In this document: positions 35,876-44,500 of the stretch, piece by piece | Position numbering within the stretch: the stretch's first letter is position 1 | Layout: each line of letters begins with the position of its first letter | From: Dehalococcoidia bacterium | Lineage (GTDB): Bacteria; Chloroflexota; Dehalococcoidia; Lucifugimonadales; Lucifugimonadaceae | Assembly: GCA_028285005.1 (NCBI GenBank) | Contig: JANQQP010000017.1 | Coordinates: 1 to 64,000, forward strand | Reading direction: 5' to 3' | Length of the DNA stretch: 64,000 nucleotides | The notes under the pieces: model-generated | The model's database searches: none | The model's input: the letters and a program-made list of their open reading frames with translations, nothing else | Told to the model about the DNA's origin: nothing | Position numbers and translations under genes: made by a program

Positions 35876-35914
35876 GAAGAGGCCCGCAGGGATTCTCACC
35901 TTGCGGGCCTCTTC
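35876..35914. terminator. Bidirectional terminator between convergent genes
   Basis: A perfect 13-bp stem (GAAGAGGCCCGCA, 35876-35888, with 35902-35914) and 13-nt loop lie between the acyltransferase gene (plus) and the charged-tail protein gene (minus). TTGTTC follows on the plus strand. Its left flank TCAGACGCGAAGAGG is the same as at 13885-13899. Confidence 0.75.
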
Positions 35915-35965
35915 TTGTTCGAACGGATTTAGAGTCAGACTGAATCAGAAGTGTGACTTCAGACT

Positions 35966-37237
35966 TTAGTCGTCGTCACCACCGCGGTAGTGGCGGTGCT
36001 TCTTCTTCTTGTCGTCGTCATCGTCGTCGTCCTCATCGTCATCGTCGTCGTCATCCTCATCTTCGTCGTCGTCGCCGTGACCTTCAGGCTTGCACTTCTT
36101 CTTGCCGTCACGGTCGCGCTTCTTGCGCTTCTTGTCACGGTCGTCGTCATCGTCGTCGTCGTGGTTGTTCACCCAGCGGTTGCGACGGTTCTTGCGGTTC
36201 TCCCGATCGTCGTCATCGTCCCATGACCAGTTCACCCAGTGACCGCGCTTCTTCTTCTTGTCGTCGTCATCGTCGTCGTCACCACCGCGCTTGCCCTTCT
36301 TCTTGTCGCCGTCCTTCTTCTTTTTCTTCTTCTTGTCGTCCGGCGGGCAGCGGTCAGGCGGTGCTACAGGCAGTGTCAGCGCAGCTGCGTTCCATGCGAA
36401 CGAAGCAGGCAGGTTGCCCGAGTCGTTGTCGTCACGAGACAGAGCCTGCACCGTAATGGATGTAGCTCCAGCAGGTACGTTAACGCTGAGTTCGACTGTG
36501 TCCCATTCCTCGCCGTCATTGCTGTCGAGGATGTTGCTGAACACGGTGGTGACGCCACCGCTCTCAACCTCGATGGACGAAGGACGCTCGTCTCCGGCTC
36601 CGCTTGCGTCACCGGAAACACTGGAGAAGAACATGTCCAGCGTTGCTGTCCGGTCTGCGTCGGTCGCGTCGAACGTGTAGGTCTGGGGGACAGTCGTGTC
36701 GATAGTAGGGTCGAAGTTGACGAACGCAAGGTCGTTGCCGTCCCTTAGTTCGATCACCTGCGACGAGCCATCGTCAACAATCACCAGGACGCCGGCGCCA
36801 CTGTTGGCGAAGTCGAAGTCCATGTCTGTGATCGTCAGCACGTTGGCGCCGTTGGAAACCAGTCCCAGGGAGCTGATGTCAGCCCGGAATGTCTGGCTCT
36901 TGACCTTAGGGTCACGTGCGCCGAAGAACTCAGTCGGTCCACCGATCGACGTTCCGGTCACGGAGTTTCCGTTTATGGAGATGGTGTCGTCGTTCGTGAC
37001 CTTGAACTGGCCTTCCCAGTAGAGCAGCACCTGTTCGATGGATGCGCCTGCGGGGATAGCGATGTTGATGTCTGCCGGCAGGTGCAGTGTTCCGGTACCT
37101 GCGGTTATGACATCTGTGCCATCTGCGATGGCGATGCTCGGTGTACCGAGCCCTTCAGTCCCGTCAGCCGCAACGGCCTGGGTTCCCAGGGCGGCCATCA
37201 GGACGACAGCCAGAAAGGCTGCCAGTCTTTTCCTCAT
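35966..37237 (-). CDS. Secreted beta-sandwich protein with long Asp/Lys-rich C-terminal tail
   Basis: A 423-residue precursor. A signal peptide (RLAAFLAVVLMAALGTQAVA) ends near residue 23. A region of about 270 residues follows, rich in beta strands and resembling DUF3344-type modules (VLLYWEGQF, NVLTITDMDFDFANSGAGVLVIVDD). The last 125 residues alternate runs of Asp (up to seven) with runs of Lys/Arg and contain a few Trp, Asn and His and one Cys. AGGAG lies 7 nt before the ATG. The tail is like that of the protein at 13968 but longer. It may bind metal ions or surface polymers, or hold the protein at the cell wall; none of this is shown. Confidence 0.78.
   Translation of the reverse strand: MRKRLAAFLAVVLMAALGTQAVAADGTEGLGTPSIAIADGTDVITAGTGTLHLPADINIAIPAGASIEQVLLYWEGQFKVTNDDTISINGNSVTGTSIGGPTEFFGARDPKVKSQTFRADISSLGLVSNGANVLTITDMDFDFANSGAGVLVIVDDGSSQVIELRDGNDLAFVNFDPTIDTTVPQTYTFDATDADRTATLDMFFSSVSGDASGAGDERPSSIEVESGGVTTVFSNILDSNDGEEWDTVELSVNVPAGATSITVQALSRDDNDSGNLPASFAWNAAALTLPVAPPDRCPPDDKKKKKKKDGDKKKGKRGGDDDDDDDKKKKRGHWVNWSWDDDDDRENRKNRRNRWVNNHDDDDDDDRDKKRKKRDRDGKKKCKPEGHGDDDEDEDDDDDDDEDDDDDDDKKKKHRHYRGGDDD
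35975..36345. repeat. Low-complexity trinucleotide tract encoding the charged tail
   Basis: This stretch is built from imperfect runs of GTC/ATC/TTC triplets (plus strand), which encode Asp and Lys runs on the minus strand. The triplet runs could change length by slippage without breaking the frame. Open frames seen on the plus strand here are by-products of this composition. Confidence 0.75.
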
Positions 37238-37493
37238 TGATTGGCTCCTGACTAACCTCTAGCCGGAGCAAACCCGTTCCGGCATACGAGGATCACTTCA
37301 TCGATATGCCGGGGGCGCAGGAATCTAGCACACCTTTTCCACACCTTCGATCAACGAGATGTGAAAGGAGGCTCATCTTCGTGTACCGAAAGGATCATGA
37401 TGTATTCAGCGGCGTGGTTATCGACCTAAAGTCGCTGAACACGCGCGGCCATTCCCTTTGGCCGCGAGTGGGCAAATTCGTACCATCGGTGGC

Positions 37494-38069
37494 ATGACAG
37501 TATCGTTCAAGCGCCACTACATCTTCCTCGGCCTGCTGCTCATCACCGGCTTACTCGTAGCGCTCGCAACACTTATCGGCCTAGATCGTCGAATCGGCTG
37601 GATTGCCGCCGGGTTCACCATCGGCGTACAGGTCGCGATTCACATGCAGCGCTCGGCAGAACTTCGCATCAACCGGGTTGTCAGAGACCTGAGTCCCGCC
37701 GACGGCCAGGCCCACTTCGATGTGGCGGTCTATCAGGCTCCAGCCGAACCTGCGCCCCTGGCAGCGATTGAAGAAGAGCAGCAACCTGCGGTGGTTCCTG
37801 CAACGGTTGTTGAACTCAGCGCCTACGCAAGTGAGGCGCCGCAAGTTGCGCCGGTTGCTGCAGTTGCCAGTGCGACTTGTGCGTGCGCCTGCGGCTGCGA
37901 GCAGAACTCCAACGGCGGCTTCGAAGGCCTCTGCGCCGACTGCCGTAGCTCCAGGCTGCAAGAGTCGTTGGCATGCGAGTGCGACTACTCCGAAACTGCG
38001 TCCTGCACCTGTGGCGTCATCAAGCACTGGCCGGACCCCGCAGAGCTTGACCTCGTCGCTGCAGGATAG
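37494..38069 (+). CDS. Membrane protein with cysteine-cluster C-terminus
   Basis: The product is 191 residues from the ATG at 37494. Two membrane helices lie at the N-terminus (YIFLGLLLITGLLVALATLIG and IGWIAAGFTIGVQVAI), followed by a Pro/Ala/Glu-rich linker. The last 65 residues contain ten cysteines: C-x-C-x-C-x-C, then C-x2-C, then C-x-C and C-x-C. The spacing recalls metallothionein or a cluster of zinc knuckles rather than a known zinc ribbon. No family is recognised. A 7-bp GC-rich hairpin (GCGGCCA, about 37445-37465) lies upstream. Confidence 0.7.
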   Translation: MTVSFKRHYIFLGLLLITGLLVALATLIGLDRRIGWIAAGFTIGVQVAIHMQRSAELRINRVVRDLSPADGQAHFDVAVYQAPAEPAPLAAIEEEQQPAVVPATVVELSAYASEAPQVAPVAAVASATCACACGCEQNSNGGFEGLCADCRSSRLQESLACECDYSETASCTCGVIKHWPDPAELDLVAAG

Positions 38070-38259
38070 CGAACAGGCGAAGTCCACATAGCTGAGATCC
38101 TCTCCGTTGACCCGCGTTCGCGAATATCTAGCTAGAATGCGCCCGGCCCTGACCGTTTAGTGGTGACGCACGCAACCACGTGCGCGAACAGCCTGGTCAG
38201 ACCTCCCGTTTTCCAGCAACCGCATCAAGGTGCTAGTAGTCCAAGTCACAGGAACAGCA

Positions 38260-38985
38260 ATGCCAGAATTCAACCGACCACCAAAGGAAATCGTCGACAA
38301 ACTTGCAGCTATCGGAAGTGCCACCGCCAGCGGTGAGCTCAAGAGGCTCGGCATCAGAAACCCGCACATCGTCGGGCCAGTGCCGCGCACGCCCGGCAAG
38401 GCCATCGCAGGTCCGGCCATGACCCTGCAGTTCATGCCCAAGCGAGAGGACATATATCCCGAAGGCGAATACGTCGAACCTGACAAGCAGGTGCACCGCC
38501 ACGCGCTCATCGACTCGCAGCCCGGTGATGTCGTCATCGTCGACGCCAAGGGCAGCATGAACAGCGGCGTTTTCGGCGAGATGATGCTCACCTATTTCAA
38601 GGGCAAAGGAGGCGCTGGAATCGTGATCGACGGCTGCATCCGCGACTTCCCTGAGGCTCAGAAGCTGGACCTGCCGATGTGGCTGCGCGGCACAACTCCC
38701 AACTTCCACACGCAGACCGACTACTTCCCAATGGTCCACAGCGTGCCGATCGCTTGCGGCGGCGTTCTCATCATGCCCGGCGACATCATTGTGGCGGACG
38801 ATGATGGAGCCGTCTGCGTACCGCAGGCGCTGGCTGAGGAGCTATCTCAGAAGGCCGGTGAACACGCCGAATGGGAAGTCTTCAGCCGCATGAAACTTGC
38901 CGAAGGCGGCGATCTGCGCAAGTACTACCCGCTCACGGACGAGGCCCGCGCCGAGTACGAGGAGTGGAAGAAGACCAACGGCTAG
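38260..38985 (+). CDS. RraA-like protein (HMG/oxaloacetate aldolase-decarboxylase family)
   Basis: The product is 241 residues from the ATG at 38260 (AGGAA 6 nt upstream; an in-frame GTG at 38230 is less likely). It follows the RraA/HMG-aldolase fold: IAGPAMTLQF near 48, PGDVVIVDAKG near 84, GVFGEMM near 99, and GAGIVIDGCIRDFPEAQ near 114, whose R-D pair binds substrate and metal. In this family, enzymes with the R-D pair act as 4-hydroxy-4-methyl-2-oxoglutarate aldolases and oxaloacetate decarboxylases. It is the first gene of a set with a four-carbon acid-sugar kinase and a PdxA-like dehydrogenase, 29 nt away. It may deal with a beta-keto acid of that pathway. Confidence 0.85.
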   Translation: MPEFNRPPKEIVDKLAAIGSATASGELKRLGIRNPHIVGPVPRTPGKAIAGPAMTLQFMPKREDIYPEGEYVEPDKQVHRHALIDSQPGDVVIVDAKGSMNSGVFGEMMLTYFKGKGGAGIVIDGCIRDFPEAQKLDLPMWLRGTTPNFHTQTDYFPMVHSVPIACGGVLIMPGDIIVADDDGAVCVPQALAEELSQKAGEHAEWEVFSRMKLAEGGDLRKYYPLTDEARAEYEEWKKTNG

Positions 38986-39014
38986 GCAGGCGAGTCACCC
39001 CGGAGAGGTCAGCG

Positions 39015-40346
39015 ATGCCCGATCGAGAGCGCCTGACCATCCTCGCCGACGACCTTACCGGCGCGCTTGACAGCGCCGCAGTGTTCGCCTCACGCGGGCG
39101 CAGCACGGCAGTCGTCCTCGGCCAATGGCCCGGCGATCTCGACGACTACGACGTGGTCTCCGTGAACATGGACACGCGGCGCGCCATGCCGGATGAGGCT
39201 ATACAGACCGTGTCCGAAACACTGCGTGTGCGCCGTGATGCGCGTCGCGACGTCAATATGCCGATCAGGTTCGTGAAGATCGATTCGACTTTGCGCGGAC
39301 ATCCAGGGATAGAGGTCGGTGTTTACGCCTCACTCAGCAGGGCGGCGGTAGCCTTGATGACTCCGTCGTTTCCCGCACAGGGACGGACCGTCACCGGTGG
39401 CGAGTTGCATGTACACGGGGTTCCACTGGCAGAGACTGAGGTTGGGAACGACCCGCTTAGCCCGCTGAAATCGAGTCGGGTCGCTGAGGTGATCAGCGAC
39501 TTCTCGGCATTCGAGACACACGAGATCCAGCTCGAACAGGTCCGGGACGGCCGTCTGACAGACAGACTGGTGGACTTGCCGGACGCCGGAGACCGCCCGG
39601 CTATCGTGCTCCTGGACGCCGAAACGGATGAGGATCTCGACCTGATAGTTGAGGCAGGCCTGCAGTTTGAATCGGCTACCACGCCGGTTGCTGCACGCAA
39701 GCGGTCAGGCGTCTTTTTTGCAGGCTCGGCGGGCCTCGCATCGGCTCTGGCGCGCAAGACTTCCGCGGCTGAGACAGATCAGGCCGCTGCGCCGCCCACA
39801 TTCAAAGCGCCGGTTCTACTCGTCACCGCCAGCCAACGGTCGCTGGCTGCAGATCAAATTCACGCCCTGGACTCTGAGTTCGATGTTGAGACTCACACAG
39901 TGGCGGTAAACGTGTACTCCAACGGCACGAGCACACCCGCTTCGCTCAACTCGAACGCGATCGGTAAATTACTCACCTCGCATCGAAACGTCGCCCTGCA
40001 AGTTACCGCTTCAGGCGACCTCGAATCGATGTCACCCCAGGCACTGAGACGTGCAGCAGACTCCATCACCGAACAACTCGGCCAGTTGGTCGCATCCCTC
40101 GTCCGGCAGCACCAGATCGGCGGCCTCATCATCATCGGCGGCGACACCGCCCGAGAAGTCCTGTTGTCCGTCGACGCCCGTGGTATCGTTCTCGCCGCTG
40201 AACCGCTGCCCGGAGTCCCTGTCGGAACTATCCTCGGTGGCACTCTCGGCGGCGTGCCGATCGCAACGAAGGCCGGCGCATTCGGCGATGAACAGACACT
40301 CGTTACGCTCTTCAACCAGCTTGATCTCGGCGGCAACAGCCAGTGA
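39015..40346 (+). CDS. Four-carbon acid sugar kinase (DUF1537 family)
   Basis: The product is 443 residues from the ATG at 39015, where GGAGAGG lies upstream. The N-terminal substrate domain starts ILADDLTGALDSAAVFA and has KIDSTLRGHPG near 94. The C-terminal nucleotide-binding domain has GSAGLASALA near 240, GGDTAREVL and LGGTLGG near the end. DUF1537 enzymes phosphorylate tetronates (threonate, erythronate or their keto forms) with ATP. The PdxA-like partner gene starts inside its stop codon (GTGA overlap, 40343-40346), the classic arrangement for 4-phospho-tetronate oxidation. Confidence 0.9.
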   Translation: MPDRERLTILADDLTGALDSAAVFASRGRSTAVVLGQWPGDLDDYDVVSVNMDTRRAMPDEAIQTVSETLRVRRDARRDVNMPIRFVKIDSTLRGHPGIEVGVYASLSRAAVALMTPSFPAQGRTVTGGELHVHGVPLAETEVGNDPLSPLKSSRVAEVISDFSAFETHEIQLEQVRDGRLTDRLVDLPDAGDRPAIVLLDAETDEDLDLIVEAGLQFESATTPVAARKRSGVFFAGSAGLASALARKTSAAETDQAAAPPTFKAPVLLVTASQRSLAADQIHALDSEFDVETHTVAVNVYSNGTSTPASLNSNAIGKLLTSHRNVALQVTASGDLESMSPQALRRAADSITEQLGQLVASLVRQHQIGGLIIIGGDTAREVLLSVDARGIVLAAEPLPGVPVGTILGGTLGGVPIATKAGAFGDEQTLVTLFNQLDLGGNSQ

Positions 40347-41344
40347 CAGACAATCCCATTATCGGAATCACCATCGGCGATGCTGCAGGTGTCGGCCCCG
40401 AAGTCACCGTCAAGGCGCTTCCCGATGAGATTGCCCTCAACCGCAGTCGGCCGATCGTATTCGGTGACGTCCGCACCGTGCAGCAGGCCGCAGATCAGTG
40501 GCTCGAAGGCTGGTCGGCCCGAGCTATCTCAGACCCTGAACAAGCCGCACCGCAACAGGGCGTCATCGATGTCCTCGACCTGCAGAACTGTGATCCGGCA
40601 AAGGTCAGGCTTGGCAAGGTCGACGCCTACACGGGTGAAGCCGCCTACCAGGCTGTGGTTCAGGCCACTGAGATGGCGAAAAGCGGTCGCATCGACGCCA
40701 TCGTTACAGCTCCGCTTAACAAGGAGGCGATGCACCTTGCAGGCCACAAGTTCGATGGGCACACGGGTCTGCTCGGCCACCTCTGCGGCACCAAGAATTA
40801 CTTCATGCTGCTCGGCTCGCCAAAGCTCCGTGCCATCCATGTGTCGACGCACGTTTCGGTCGGAGAAGCCGTCAAGCGGGTCAAGCGGGACCGTGTGCTC
40901 GCCACCATCCGGGCCGCAAACGACCACCTCAAGCAGCTTGGAATTGCCGAGCCTCGCATTGGCGTGTGCGGCCTGAACCCGCACGCTGGCGAAAACCGGC
41001 TGTTCGGTGCGGAAGACGAGGATGAGATCCGTCCCGCCTGCGAAGACGCGACCGCCGAGCGCATAAACGCCGTGGGCCCGCTACCCGCCGACTCAGGATT
41101 CCGTCAGGCGTACGAAGGCAGGTGGGACGTCATGGTCGTCATGTACCACGACCAGGGCCACGTCCCTATGAAGCTGATCGCATTTGACGAGGGCGTGAAC
41201 GTCACCGTCGGCCTGCCAATCATCCGCACATCCGTCGATCACGGCACCGCCTTTGACATAGCAGGGCAGGGCATCGCCAACCCCACCAACATGACCTCAG
41301 CCATCGACTACGCCTACAGACTGGCGACGGGAAGAGCGGAGTAG
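40343..41344 (+). CDS. PdxA-family dehydrogenase (4-phospho-threonate/erythronate type likely)
   Basis: A 333-residue member of the PdxA family, starting at a GTG that overlaps the kinase stop. Family blocks include ITIGDAAGVGPEV, APLNKEAMHLAGHKFDGHTG with a metal His, CGLNPHAGE, MYHDQGHVPMKL with the second His, and DHGTAFDIAG. Vitamin B6 PdxA uses 4-phosphohydroxythreonine, but copies next to DUF1537 kinases (PdxA2) oxidise 4-phospho-D-threonate or erythronate; the keto product then loses CO2 to give dihydroxyacetone phosphate. The operon context favours that role. Confidence 0.9.
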   Translation: MTDNPIIGITIGDAAGVGPEVTVKALPDEIALNRSRPIVFGDVRTVQQAADQWLEGWSARAISDPEQAAPQQGVIDVLDLQNCDPAKVRLGKVDAYTGEAAYQAVVQATEMAKSGRIDAIVTAPLNKEAMHLAGHKFDGHTGLLGHLCGTKNYFMLLGSPKLRAIHVSTHVSVGEAVKRVKRDRVLATIRAANDHLKQLGIAEPRIGVCGLNPHAGENRLFGAEDEDEIRPACEDATAERINAVGPLPADSGFRQAYEGRWDVMVVMYHDQGHVPMKLIAFDEGVNVTVGLPIIRTSVDHGTAFDIAGQGIANPTNMTSAIDYAYRLATGRAE

Positions 41345-41356
41345 TAGGCGTCCCCT

Positions 41357-41521
41357 CCCCTCTCCCTTGATGGGAGAGGGATTAAGGGAGAGGGTGATAT
41401 CGACCGGAGGCCGACAGCTTGCCGAAGGGTGGCCGAACGCTGTCATTCTGAACTTGATTCAGAATCTCTCGTTCGGCCAAGGAACCCCGGTCAGATCCCT
41501 CCGCTGCGGTCAGGATGACCC
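41357..41521. repeat. Intergenic repeats (families A and B)
   Basis: A family A hairpin (about 41357-41403, CCCTCTCCCTTGATGGGAGA core) is followed by a full family B copy (41441-41520). They lie between the PdxA-like gene and the helicase gene. An open frame through the repeats is in phase with the helicase, but the helicase proper starts after them. Confidence 0.75.
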
Positions 41522-41579
41522 TCACCAACTTCCGCCCTCCGATTTGGCCCTTGCGCGGCCTCTGCCGCATACTTGCCAG

Positions 41580-44500
41580 ATGGGGTCCAAACGCAAGAAT
41601 GCGGCGACTGCAAAGTCAGCGAAACCAGCCACCAACGGCTCGCTGAAAAGCTTCCTGCCGGCGACTCAGAAGTGGTTCACGGCTGAGATCGGCGAGCCGT
41701 CTCCGCCGCAGGTCCAGGCGTGGCCGCGCATTGCCAACGGCGAGAATGTCCTGATCCATGCGCCAACCGGGTCAGGGAAGACCTTCGCAGCTTTCCTCTC
41801 ATCGATTGATCAGCTCTTCGCCACTACAGAAACCGGCAAGCGCAACACCGGCGTCCAGGCCCTCTACATCTCACCGCTCAAAGCGCTCAACAACGACATC
41901 GAACGCAACCTGCGCGATCCGCTGAACGGCATTCGCCACGCCGCCGCCGAGCTTGGTGATGAGCTGCCAGAGATTACTGCCGAGGTCCGCACCGGCGACA
42001 CTCCGCAGTCAGCCCGCGCCCGTATGGTCCGCCGCCCGCCGCACATCCTCATCACGACGCCGGAGTCGCTCTACTTGATCCTCACCTCGCCGCAGGCCCG
42101 AAACATGCTGCGAGAGGTCAAGACCGTCATCGTCGACGAGATCCACTCGATTTCCGGCACCAAACGCGGCGTTCACCTCTCCCTCAGCCTCGAACGACTC
42201 GAGCAGTTATCGCCCGGATTCCAGCGAATCGGACTTTCTGCAACCCAGAAGCCGCTCGAAGAGGTCGCCCGATTTCTTGGTGGCCAACATGTCACCGAAA
42301 CGCCGGAAGGTCTCTCATCTGATCCGCGACCGGTCACGATCGTCGATGCGCAGTTCGAAAAGAAGCTCGAAGTCGGCGTAGTTGGCATGCCAGACAGAGA
42401 GATCGGCGAGAGTGCAGCCTCCGTCTGGCCGCAGATCATCCCGTCTGTGCTAAATGACATCGAAGCGAACCGCACCACGCTCGTATTCGCCAACTCCCGC
42501 AGGCAGGCGGAACAGGCCACAGACCGCCTCAACGAGCAGGTTCGGGTCGAACTGGATCCTTCGGCACAGCCTTCCGAAATGCACAGCGAATGGGCCGCGC
42601 CTCGAGAGACGGCCGAGTCCGAAGGCCCGTTCTTCGCTCACCACGGCTCGATTTCAGACGAGACCCGTCACACGCTCGAAGAGGCGCTGAAAGCAGGTGA
42701 GCTTCCAGCCCTCGTTGGCACCAGCTCGCTTGAACTTGGAATCGACATCGGCACCGTCGACCTCGTCGTGCAGTTGCAGTCTCCGAAGACCGTGACGCAA
42801 GGGCTGCAGCGAGTCGGCCGCTCCGGCCACCGTGTCGGCGAGACCAGCCGCTATCGCATCTACGCCACGCACGAGGAAGACCTGCTTGAGGCGGCCGTAG
42901 TCGCCCGCGGCATGGCTGACGGCGACGTCGAAGAGGTCTACACGCCGCAGAACGCGCTTGATGTCCTGTCACAGCAGGTGATCGCCGCCGTTGCCGTGGA
43001 CGACTGGCGAGTCGATGACCTGTTCCAGGTATTCAGAGGTGCCTATCCATATCACAAGCTCGAACGCTCCAGCTTCGATGCAGTGTTGAAGCTGGTCTCC
43101 GGCAAATACCCGCGCCACACCTTCAATACCTTGCGTGCCCGAGTGAACTGGGACGAAGCCGGCGGCATGCTCCGACCACTGCCTGGCACCCGCATGCATG
43201 CCGTTGACAATGGTGGAGCGATAGTCGACCGAGGCGCGTTTCCAGTCTATCTGCCAGATCGCAAGACCCGCATCGGCGAGCTGGACGAAGAGTTCGTCTA
43301 CGAGTCGAGAGCGGGCGATGTGTTCGTGCTCGGTAGCCAGGTGTGGCGAGCCGCCGACATCGATGACGATCGGGTGATTGTCGAGCCCGCGCCCGGCGCT
43401 GCGCCCCGCATGCCCTTCTGGCGCGGGGAGTTTCCGTGGCGTCCACTACAGCTTTCGAAGCGGTTAGCCGAGTTCAAGGCCGATGTTGCAGCGCGTCTTG
43501 AGCCCCATATTGATGACGAGTCCGACCCGCCCGAGGTGCGTGACTGGCTGCAGAGCGAATACTTCTGCGACGAGCCGGCCGCTCGCCAGATCATCAACTA
43601 CATCCGCCGACAGGTCCGCAGCACAGGCAACGTGGCGTCCAACAGGGCTCTGCTAGTCGAGACCTACAGCGACTCTGTCGGCGACCGTCGAGTCGTAGTC
43701 CATTCGTCGTTTGGAGGCAAGGTCAACGGCCCGTGGTCGGTCGCCCTCTCTGCCGTCATCAAGGAGCGGACAGGCGTCGAGCCGGAGGTAGAGGTCAACG
43801 ATGACGGCATCATGTTCAGGCTGCATGGCGCGGATGACGACTTCCCGGAAGACCTGCTGACCGCACTCACGCCCGAGCAGACCCGTGAACGGGTCCTCGC
43901 CGGGCTCACAGATTCCGCTCTGTTCGGCGCTCTATTCAGGCAGAACGCGCAACGGGCGCTGCTACTGCCCGGCATCCGGCGTGGCCGGCGAACTCCATTC
44001 TGGCTGCAGCGACTGCGCTCGAAAGATCTGCTCGCCGTCTCACGCAACTTCGCCGACTTCCCGGTCATGCTTGAGACCTTCCGGGACTGCCTCGAAGATG
44101 CGATGGACATGCCCGGCCTGATGGATCTGCTCGAATCGCTGCACGCAGGCGAGATCGAGGTGACGCACCACAGTTCCGCCGCTCCCAGCCCAGTCGCACG
44201 CGCCCTGAGCTTCGCGCTCGAAGCGTGGTACATGTACCAGTGGGACGCTCCCAAGGCCGAACGCTCGATGCAGCAGCTCGGCCTCGACCGGGAGCAGCTC
44301 GCCGCGCTGATGCGGGACCCGTCGTTCGCTGGCACCCTGCGGCCTGAAGCGCTGGATGAGGTCGGTGGCCAGGTCGCCCACACAATGCCGGGGCGGCGTG
44401 CGCGTTCGGCTACGGAATTGGCACAACTGCTCGAAGACCTAGGCGACCTGACACAGGCCGAGGTCGAAACCCGCGCAGACGGAGACTTCGCCGACTGGCT

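Noticed and set aside
35953..36748. Long open frames on the plus strand over the charged-tail gene
   Set aside because: They come from the triplet runs (GTC/ATC/TTC) that encode Asp and Lys on the other strand, and give valine- or serine/arginine-only products.
41367..41579. N-terminal extension of the Lhr helicase
   Set aside because: This stretch is repeat DNA (families A and B) that happens to be open in frame; the helicase-like sequence begins after the ATG at 41580.
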